Positions 58,012-64,000 of a DNA stretch of 64,000 nt are shown piece after piece. Numbering within the stretch: position 1 is the first letter of the stretch; each line of letters begins with the position of its first letter. The notes under the pieces were generated by a model. It was not told the DNA's origin, searched no databases, and saw only the letters and a program-made list of their open reading frames with translations. The position numbers and the translations under genes are program-made. This stretch comes from Acidobacteriota bacterium (lineage in GTDB: Bacteria > Acidobacteriota > Vicinamibacteria > Vicinamibacterales > UBA2999), in NCBI GenBank assembly GCA_020851565.1, contig JADZCN010000039.1, positions 1-64,000 of the forward strand, read 5' to 3'.

Positions 58012-58568
58012 CGAGCGGGGGCAGCCAGGTCGCGGGGAACTGCCGGGCGGGCTTCGTGACTGGCGACGCTTGGTCGGTCCGGTTCGAGTCGGCTGGCCTC
58101 AAACGGTCGACGGCTGTGCTGCGGTGAAGGTGGAGGAGTCGGCTCCCCCGCCCCCGACGACCGCTCGGCCGGGTGGGTCAAACGCCTCGCCGTGACGCTC
58201 AGAACCGACCGCAAAAAGAGCCGTGCGCTTCGTGACCGGCGAGCCGTTTGTCGGTCCACGGCCGAGTCGGCCGGCCTCAAACGGTCGCCGGGGCCGGGAG
58301 AGCCGGCCCCTCTACCCCGTGCACCCGCACCCGTTCGCACCTGCCCGCACCTGTTCGCGCCTGTTCGCACCTGTCCGCACCCGTTCGCACCTGCCCGCAC
58401 CCGTGTGTCACCCGCCCGCACCTGTCCGCACCCGTTCGCACCTGCCCGCACCCGTGTGTCACCCGCCCGCACCTGTCCGCACCCGTTCGCACCTGCCCGC
58501 ACCTGTTCGCACCCGCCCGCACCCGTTCGCACCTGCCCGCACTCGTTCGCACCCGCCGCACCCGGGTG
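58012..58568. other. 557-bp spacer made of duplicated segments and a repeat array
   Basis: An approximately 62-bp segment (CTTCGTGACTGGCGA ... CTCAAACGGTCG) at 58050-58111 is repeated with changes at 58228-58289. A hairpin, GGGGCCGG/CCGGCCCC, lies at 58290-58310, followed by the GCACC array. A block around 58137-58170 matches 61730-61762. No coding gene was found: every long frame here is repeat translation (RTCPHPFAP). Confidence 0.6.
58314..58566. repeat. GCACC(T/C)GTTC / GCACC(T/C)GCCC tandem array
   Basis: About 20 degenerate 11-12-bp units (CGCACCTGTTCG, CGCACCCGTTCG, CGCACCTGCCCG) occur, with a larger 50-bp superunit ending in GTGTGTCACCCGC repeated at least twice. It stops right at the 3' end of the VWA gene. 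A related array is at 61762-61869. Confidence 0.85.
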
Positions 58569-59873
58569 TCACCCCCTCCGCTTCCTCGCCTTCCCCTCCT
58601 CCCGCGAATAGGCGACCTGGTACGAGGCGAAGTGGCGCGCCTTCCTCTCCATCGGATCCATGCGCCGCGCGAACACCCGCTCCTCGTCCACCAGCAGCCG
58701 CGCGATGGCCTGTACGGCCGTGTCGTCGCCACCCAGCCGGTCGATCTGTGCGGCCGCATCGTGGAGTGCCGCACCCGCGTCCCTGAACTCGCCCCGGCGG
58801 TTCGCCGCGAGCGCCTGCACCCGGGCGCCCTCCGCGAGCATCCGCGCGACGGCCAGCACCACGTCGCGATTCACCGGCTGCGCGCGATCCGCCTCCGCCC
58901 CGACGGCCGTCCACTCCACGCGCATCGGCTCGTGGTGCAGCACCGCCTCGCGATCCGCCACGCGGCAGTCCACCCACGCGCGCTCCCCCTCTGCGCGCGC
59001 CTCGCACGTGACCGCCAGGAGCAGCGTCACATCCTGCTCCGCGACGAGGTCGCCCAGCCGCACGCGCGTGACCTGCCCGATCGGCGCCACCGGCAACGGA
59101 TTGAGCACCGCCACCGAGACACCAGCGCCACCGCACACCTCGAAGACGACGTCGCGGGCGGCCACTTCCAGCACCTCGCCGAGCTCGCTGGCGAGCAGGT
59201 CGGGAATCTGCTGCGGCTGCTCGATGAAATAGAAGTGCCCTCCACCCTCCGACGCGATGGACGAGAGCAGCTCCTCGTCGAAGTCCGCGCCCAGCCCGAA
59301 GGTGGAGGTCTGGACGCCCTCGGCGCGCAGCCGCGCCGCGGCCTGCCTCAGCTCGTCGTGGTCCGTCATTCCCTGGTTCGCGAGCCCGTCGGTCAGGAGC
59401 AGCACGCGCGACAGGCGGTCCCCGGCAGCCGGACCGGTTCCCGCAATGGTCGCGGGTGGGCCGCCGAGCGAGCGCGCGCCGGTCAACCAGCCCTCGGCCA
59501 GGTTCGTCTGGCCGCGCGCGTCGATGGCCGCGAGCGCGCCGAGCGCCTGCGCCTTTGCCGCCTTCGTCGCCGGCACGCACTCCAGCAACGTGTCCACCAC
59601 GTGGTCGTACACGACGAGGCCGAGGCGGTCGTCCTCCTTCAGCAGGCGAATGGCGTAGCCCACGGCCTCCCGCGCCAGCTCGATCTTCCGGCCGCCCATC
59701 GAGCCGGAGCGGTCCAGGACGAGCGACACGTTGACGCCGGGCCGCGCCGCGCGGGCGGTCCCGGGCGAATCGGTTGCCGGCGCCGGAGCGGCCGGAGCCG
59801 AGATGGTGACCGAGAGGAACCGGGTGGACGACGAACCGGAGGGGATGAGGGCGCGATCGGACTGGATGTGCAT
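58569..59873 (-). CDS. von Willebrand factor type A domain protein
   Basis: The 434-residue protein has a VWA domain with the MIDAS metal site DRSGSM (D54-S58), followed by TNLAEGW (Thr of MIDAS) and LLLTDGLAN (Asp). The C-terminal 150 or so residues are mixed alpha/beta with a basic tail (KARKRRG). There is no signal peptide, so it is probably cytoplasmic, as in many MoxR-associated VWA proteins, but no MoxR ATPase is adjacent. The role is unknown. Its 3' end abuts the GCACC repeat array. Confidence 0.87.
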   Translation of the reverse strand: MHIQSDRALIPSGSSSTRFLSVTISAPAAPAPATDSPGTARAARPGVNVSLVLDRSGSMGGRKIELAREAVGYAIRLLKEDDRLGLVVYDHVVDTLLECVPATKAAKAQALGALAAIDARGQTNLAEGWLTGARSLGGPPATIAGTGPAAGDRLSRVLLLTDGLANQGMTDHDELRQAAARLRAEGVQTSTFGLGADFDEELLSSIASEGGGHFYFIEQPQQIPDLLASELGEVLEVAARDVVFEVCGGAGVSVAVLNPLPVAPIGQVTRVRLGDLVAEQDVTLLLAVTCEARAEGERAWVDCRVADREAVLHHEPMRVEWTAVGAEADRAQPVNRDVVLAVARMLAEGARVQALAANRRGEFRDAGAALHDAAAQIDRLGGDDTAVQAIARLLVDEERVFARRMDPMERKARHFASYQVAYSREEGKARKRRG

Positions 59874-60322
59874 AAGGGGCTGGCCTCCTCACCCATCGTC
59901 GCCGCGCGGTGTGTCAGGGAAGGTCACAGTCCATCACGTCGGCAGCCGGGGAGGCGAAGACGTCGGGAACCGGGAGTCGGGAGTCGGGGGCACGGGTCGG
60001 GAGGGGATCGCGGGAGGGAGTCGCACCGGGAGCCAGACTGCGGCCCGGCGGCGCGGCCCCGACCGCCGGCCGCCTTGGGAGCGATGCGAGGGGCGTCAGT
60101 ACGAAACCGGACCGGCACGAGCGAGGAGTGCACGCGCCAGCTCCGCTTCTTGCGGAGTGGCGCGTTCGGCATCAGCCCCGCAATCCGAGCGAGTCGCTGG
60201 ACCGGTTTCGAGCATCGGCTCCCGGCGGCCCGCGGCCGGGGGCGCGCCACCGGGCCGCTGTTCGCTCCCGACATTCATCTCCCGGTTCCCTGTTCCCTGT
60301 TCCCGATCTACTCTTCTCCCCG
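59874..60322. other. 449-bp divergent spacer with nested inverted repeats
   Basis: 59955-60015 is GTCGGGA(A/G)(C/T)CGGG repeat. 60079-60220 is a nest of inverted repeats (inner hairpin 60133-60164; CGAAACCGG at 60102-60110 against CCGGTTTCG at 60202-60210). 60275-60300 is a CGGTTCCCTGTTCC repeat. No coding gene was seen. Promoters for the VWA and WYL genes should be here but were not identified. Confidence 0.55.
60133..60164. other. Strong hairpin within a larger inverted repeat
   Basis: CGCGCCA-G-CTCCGC (60133-60146) pairs with GCGGAGTGGCGCG (60152-60164), giving 13 bp with one bulged G and a five-base loop. Outer complementary segments extend the fold over about 140 bp. Confidence 0.55.
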
Positions 60323-61366
60323 ATGCCCCGCAACGCCGAAGTCATCCGCCAGTGGCACATCCTCCTTTCCCTCGACAAGAGCCGCTTCGGGCGCACGGTG
60401 GACGACCTCGCGCTCGACACCGGTGTCGGCAAGCGCACCATCTGGCGCGACATGGCGGCGCTGCAGGAAGCCGGCTTCCCGCTCCGCAGCGAGAAGCGCG
60501 CCGACGGCCGCACGGCGTGGTTCCTCACGGCCATGCCGCTCAAGGCGCTCCAGGATCCGGGCCTGTCGGCGACGGAGGTGTGCTCGCTCTACATGAGCCG
60601 CGCGCTGCTCGCGTCCATGCCGGGCGCGGCGTTTGCCGACGGCCTTGCGGGGCTGATGAAGAAGATCGAGAAGGCGCTTGCGCCGCGCGTGCGCGAGTTC
60701 CTCGACCAGCTCCCGGGCGTCGTCAAGGTGAAGCCGGGCGCGGTCAAGAAGCACGCGAAGAACTACGGCGAGATCGTCGCGCGACTCATCGAGTGCTCGT
60801 CCGGCCACCGCGTGGCCGAGATGCGCTACTTCTCCGCCTCCAGCAATCGCGAGAAGGACTACGTGGTCCATCCCTACCACGTCGCCTACTTCGACGGCGG
60901 CCTGTATCTGACGGCGTGGGTGCCCGAGTATCGCCAGGTCCGCCACTTCGCCGCCGAGCGGATCCGCACGTTCAAGCCGACGCCGAAGACCTTCGAGACG
61001 CCGGCGACCATCGACGGCAGCCCGTTTGCGGCGTCGCTGGGCGTGAACGATGGCAGGCCCGAGCGCGTGGAGATCGAGTTTGCGCCGCGCGTGGCGCGCT
61101 ACATCCGCGAGCGGGAGTGGCACGCCTCGCAGCAGCTGCGCGATCAGCCCGATGGCAGCGTGCGTCTCGTGCTCAAGGTGTGCCGCGACTGGGCGCTGCG
61201 CAGCTGGATCCTCGGCTTCGGCCCGCACGCGCGCGTCATCGGGCCGTCGGCGCTGGCCGAGGAGATTCTCGAGCACCTGGAGGAAGCGCGGGATGCCTAT
61301 GCACCGCGCCTGGCCTTCGAGTTGCCGATGGCCTACGTCCCGCAGCCGCGCCTGCCGCTACGGTAG
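60323..61366 (+). CDS. WYL-domain transcriptional regulator (HTH_11 + WYL)
   Basis: The 347-residue protein has an N-terminal winged helix (MPRNAEVIRQWHILLSLDKS ... GKRTIWRDMAALQEAGFPL). A WYL sensor domain with the HPYHVAYFDGGLYLTAW core follows, then a C-terminal WCX-type extension. Such proteins bind ssDNA, RNA or nucleotides and often repress defence or DNA-damage genes. It could regulate the adjacent small gene or the nuclease-helicase, both read leftwards from further right; this is inference. A weak site only precedes the ATG. Confidence 0.92.
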   Translation: MPRNAEVIRQWHILLSLDKSRFGRTVDDLALDTGVGKRTIWRDMAALQEAGFPLRSEKRADGRTAWFLTAMPLKALQDPGLSATEVCSLYMSRALLASMPGAAFADGLAGLMKKIEKALAPRVREFLDQLPGVVKVKPGAVKKHAKNYGEIVARLIECSSGHRVAEMRYFSASSNREKDYVVHPYHVAYFDGGLYLTAWVPEYRQVRHFAAERIRTFKPTPKTFETPATIDGSPFAASLGVNDGRPERVEIEFAPRVARYIREREWHASQQLRDQPDGSVRLVLKVCRDWALRSWILGFGPHARVIGPSALAEEILEHLEEARDAYAPRLAFELPMAYVPQPRLPLR

Positions 61367-61380
61367 TCACCCGACGGCCG

Positions 61381-61701
61381 CTATTCGCCCTTCTTCTTAC
61401 GCTTCGGCTTCTCCGTCACGCCTGCCACCCGGCAATCGTGCGTGCTCTCGAGCTTCCAGCCGTCGAGCACGGGGTTGGACTTGGCCGCCGCCGGCATCAG
61501 CATGCCCGGCAGGGCCACGAGCCGCTTGAACTGGTCCGGCGGCTCGAGGTGCTCGAACGCCACCAGGACGTAGGGCGCGCTCGCGCAGAAGATCTTGCCC
61601 ATGCCCCACTCCGGCTTGTTGGCATGGGTGACGTAGGACCCGACTCGATACTGGCTCACTTTGAGATCCTCACACTTCCAGGAAACGCGATGGTGGGACA
61701 T
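61381..61701 (-). CDS. Small DUF3553-like protein
   Basis: The 106-residue product from ATG 61701 contains YRVGSYVTHANKPEWGMGKI, resembling DUF3553 (GDxVxHPxxPEWGxG), a small beta-barrel often fused to or near UvrD-type helicases. A basic tail (KPKRKKKGE) could bind nucleic acid. No Shine-Dalgarno sequence was seen. Upstream in-frame codons to 61857 are GCACC-repeat translation and excluded. It is downstream of the nuclease-helicase on the same strand, so they may be cotranscribed. Confidence 0.7.
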   Translation of the reverse strand: MSHHRVSWKCEDLKVSQYRVGSYVTHANKPEWGMGKIFCASAPYVLVAFEHLEPPDQFKRLVALPGMLMPAAAKSNPVLDGWKLESTHDCRVAGVTEKPKRKKKGE

Positions 61702-61761
61702 CAAGAGTATCACGGTGGGAGTGGACGGGTCGGGTCTCCCGCTCCCAACGACCGCTCGGCC

Positions 61762-61869
61762 CGCCCGCACCTGCCCGCACCCGCCCGCACCCGTTCGCAC
61801 CTGCCGCACCCGTTCGCACCTGCCGCACCCGTTCGCACCCGCCGCACCCGTTCGCACCCGCCCGCACCT
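61762..61869. repeat. GCACCCG(T/C)(T/C)C tandem array
   Basis: Ten or so units of CGCACCCGTTCG, CGCACCTGCCG and similar lie directly at the helicase stop. They are preceded by a block (61730-61762, CCCGCTCCCAACGACCGCTCGGCC) that also precedes the larger array at 58314-58566. Confidence 0.85.
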
Positions 61870-61870
61870 G

Positions 61871-64000
61871 CTACCGACTCATCTCCTTATACCGGCACAG
61901 CGCATTCGCCAACTGCATCTGCCGTGGCGTCCGGCACTCCGGCTCCAGCAGGCGCGGCGAGCAGACGACGAACACGGCGCACCGTGCGCGGGACGTCGCC
62001 ACGTTCAGCCGGTTCAGGCTGTACAGGAACTCCATTCCCCGCGGCGCGTCCTCCGGGCACGAGGTCGTCATCGAGTAGATGACGACGGCCGCGGTCTGGC
62101 CCTGGAACTTGTCCACCGTGCCGACGGGAACGTCGAGCGGGGCCAGGCGCTCGGTAAGTCGGTTGACCTGCGCGTTGAAGGGCGCCACGACGCGGACGTC
62201 GGCGCCGGCGAGCCGGTGCGGGTGACCGTGCTCGTCGACCCAGGCGGGGCCGCCGGGACCGGCGACGCCGAGCAACGCCTCCACCAGCGCCGCGACGGCC
62301 TCCACCTCCTCCGCCGACGCGTTCTGGTTCCCGTCGTGCTCCACGGGGACGAGCCACAGCCCGGACCCGTCGTAGCGTCCGGTGCCGTGAAGGACCTGCC
62401 GGTCCAGGCCCTCCTTCGCGCGAAGCTTGCCCTCGTAGAACAGCTCGGACGTGAAGCTGGTGATGGCCGGCGACATCCGCCACGTAATCGGCAGGAAGAT
62501 CCCGCGGTCTTCCGGCATCGTCTCGGCGCCGTTCAGCACGTGTTCGAGGGCCGAGATTCCCACGCCGTCCGGATGGCTCGCCTTCTGTGGCTGATCCAGC
62601 TGCCGCGGATCGCCCAGCAACACGAGGCTGTCGGCGGCCTGCGAGACGGCAAGGACGTTGGCAAGCGACATTTGCCCGGCTTCATCCACGAAGAGCACGT
62701 CCACCGCTCCGGCTGCCTCCTCGCGAGACCAGAGCCACGCGGTGCCCCCGAGCACCTCCACCTGATCGCCGAGGGCGGCGAGAGCCTCCTCGTTCGTGCC
62801 CGCGAACTCGCGCACGCCGTCTCCCGCGCCGTTCTCATCCGCGTCGCCCACTTTCGCGCCCACGCGCACGCGCTCGCCCGCCTTCGCGGCCTGCCGCGCG
62901 ACCTCGTGCAGCAGGTTCCGGATCACCTTGTGGCTCGTGGCGGTCACGCCCACGCGCTTGCCCGCGCGGACCAGCGCGCGAATCATCTCCGCCCCGACGT
63001 GGGTCTTCCCCGCCCCGGGCGGTCCCTGGATGGCAAGCGCGGATCGCCGCACATCGCTGACCGTGCGCACGGCGAACTCGCTGGCACTCTCGCCGGGCCG
63101 TCGAGTGAAGGCGCCGGACGCCAGTCGGGGCGGCTCCCTGCGCAGCAGCGACCAGCCGCACTCGTCGGCCTCCCCTTTGACCACGCGCGCGGCCAGGCGC
63201 ATCACCGACTGCTGCACGCCCTTCGACGAGATGAGGTCGAAGGCGAACACCTCGGCCGGGTGCAGATCCGCGCGGGACGGTCCCTTCTTGATGTCGATGA
63301 CGCGCGCGAGCCGATCGTGCGCCACCACGTCGCCGAAGGCCTTTCCGTCGCGGGCGTTCAGCTGCCCGCCAGTCCCAATCTCCACTTCCTGCGGCGGGTA
63401 GGTGTAGCGGTCAATCACGGATCGCGTCGGCTTGCCGTTCTTGCCGAGCACCGGCCCGAGTCGCTCCACGAAGGTGAGCCCGGCAATGGCCTCGCGCTCG
63501 TCGATCAGATTCTCGGCAGGCATCTCCTTCAGCCGGAAGTACTCCCACCAGTCGGCGTTCTCTTCCCGCTTGTGCCAGTCGATGAGGAACGCGAGCAGCC
63601 ATCGCGCGTGATCCGCGTGCGCCGCGTCCGACGCCTCCGGCGGGAGTCCCTCGAGGAGCCGGGCGCGCAGCTTCTCCACCTCCTGCTGCAGGTCGGAGAC
63701 GGCTGGCGAGGGATCCCCGCTCACGGCCTCGGGCCGCGGGATCTCGTCGCCGGCGCGAATGGCCTCCGCTCGCAGCCGCTCCAGCCAGTCACGCAGCGCC
63801 TCCGTTGACCGGCAGTCGTCCTCGTTGTAACCCTGTACCGCCTCGCGGATCTCGTCGGTGATGTCGCCGGGCACGCCTGCATCGAGCGCCAGTTCAACGG
63901 CCATCAACGGCTGCGACGCGTTGGCCAGCGCCACGCGACGCGTGTACCCGGTGTACTGCTCGAGCTGCTTGATGGAGTAGCTCTCCACGCCGCAGCGCGC
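61871..64000 (-). CDS. RecB-like nuclease / superfamily I helicase fusion, C-terminal part (truncated by window)
   Basis: The frame is open to the window edge, so the N terminus is missing. The visible start (YSIKQLEQYTGY ... YNEDDCRSTEALRDWLERL) is the end of a TM0106-type RecB/RNase H-like nuclease domain. After a coiled linker comes an SF1 helicase: Walker A GPPGAGKT, Walker B DVLFVDEAGQMS, GDPRQLDQPQ, and C-terminal TVDKFQGQTAAVVIYSM and NVATSRARCAVFVV. It resembles Dna2/AAA_11-AAA_12 proteins that process DNA ends or RNA. It may work with the small DUF3553-like protein downstream. Confidence 0.88.
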   Translation of the reverse strand, partial: ARCGVESYSIKQLEQYTGYTRRVALANASQPLMAVELALDAGVPGDITDEIREAVQGYNEDDCRSTEALRDWLERLRAEAIRAGDEIPRPEAVSGDPSPAVSDLQQEVEKLRARLLEGLPPEASDAAHADHARWLLAFLIDWHKREENADWWEYFRLKEMPAENLIDEREAIAGLTFVERLGPVLGKNGKPTRSVIDRYTYPPQEVEIGTGGQLNARDGKAFGDVVAHDRLARVIDIKKGPSRADLHPAEVFAFDLISSKGVQQSVMRLAARVVKGEADECGWSLLRREPPRLASGAFTRRPGESASEFAVRTVSDVRRSALAIQGPPGAGKTHVGAEMIRALVRAGKRVGVTATSHKVIRNLLHEVARQAAKAGERVRVGAKVGDADENGAGDGVREFAGTNEEALAALGDQVEVLGGTAWLWSREEAAGAVDVLFVDEAGQMSLANVLAVSQAADSLVLLGDPRQLDQPQKASHPDGVGISALEHVLNGAETMPEDRGIFLPITWRMSPAITSFTSELFYEGKLRAKEGLDRQVLHGTGRYDGSGLWLVPVEHDGNQNASAEEVEAVAALVEALLGVAGPGGPAWVDEHGHPHRLAGADVRVVAPFNAQVNRLTERLAPLDVPVGTVDKFQGQTAAVVIYSMTTSCPEDAPRGMEFLYSLNRLNVATSRARCAVFVVCSPRLLEPECRTPRQMQLANALCRYKEMSR

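Noticed and set aside
58314-58566. CRISPR array
   Set aside because: Units are only 11-12 bp with no distinct spacers of constant length, and no cas genes are nearby. It is a degenerate tandem repeat.
58248-60596. 782-codon rightward frame across the GCACC array and the VWA gene
   Set aside because: Its first part is repeat translation (RTCPHPFAP) and the rest is antisense to a clear VWA gene. GC-rich DNA leaves such frames open by chance.

Overview
The window is a 64-kb piece of a GC-rich bacterial chromosome with dense, mostly single-copy housekeeping genes. The best guess is an Acidobacteriota, probably the Vicinamibacteria/subdivision 6 lineage. That placement is an inference from gene content (large exported fibronectin-III proteins, PilZ and NtrC-type regulators, a serpin, secreted amidohydrolases, a PQQ dehydrogenase) and base composition; no rRNA is present to prove it. 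No tRNA, rRNA, insertion sequence, prophage or CRISPR array was seen.

Layout. 0-9.5 kb: the 3' end of secA and guaB, converging on a glycine-cleavage operon read leftwards (gcvT-gcvH-gcvP), followed by the nicotinamide-nucleotide repair gene nnr and tsaE. 9.7-14.3 kb: a leftward group with a small membrane protein, a probably frameshifted small gene, an NtrC-type ATPase with an altered GAFTGA loop, two PilZ proteins, a pseudopilin and a ComEA-like protein. 14.4-15.7 kb: an exported metallophosphatase.

15.7-24.5 kb holds what looks like a complete quinohemoprotein amine dehydrogenase (QHNDH) operon, qhpG-A-D-C-B-F-E. It comprises the flavoprotein Trp hydroxylase, diheme alpha subunit, radical SAM crosslinking enzyme, the multiply crosslinked gamma peptide, the beta-propeller beta subunit, an ABC exporter and a subtilisin-like leader peptidase. 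All crosslink positions of the gamma peptide are conserved, but its leader is extended. Divergent from it run a serpin, a short-chain dehydrogenase and a PQQ-dependent dehydrogenase.

28.5-32.3 kb: a glycine-zipper protein, a sugar epimerase, an exported amidohydrolase, and the RNase P RNA gene. The RNase P RNA is unusually long because the P12 arm carries three tandem 47-nt hairpins. 32.5-44.2 kb: a four-helix-bundle protein, then a leftward run: NtrC response regulator, HtrA protease, ligA (with an in-frame palindromic insert), polyprenyl synthase, tatD, metG, larC and radC. 44.2-52.9 kb: a lipoprotein, a propeller/FnIII protein, a DASS transporter, a DapF-like protein with both catalytic cysteines replaced by serine, an outer-membrane protein, dtd and ttcA. 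53.2-64 kb: a large exported repeat protein, a VapBC-type pair with a probably leaderless promoter, a D-aminoacylase-like protein lacking the usual HxH, a VWA protein, a WYL regulator, a small DUF3553-like protein and the C-terminal part of a nuclease-helicase running off the end.

A second layer of structure runs across the whole window. At least six families of short degenerate tandem repeats (7-19 bp units) fill the spacers between genes, recur at distant loci, often abut start or stop codons and sometimes extend into the coding ends. They are described locus by locus in the features and discussed in the findings.
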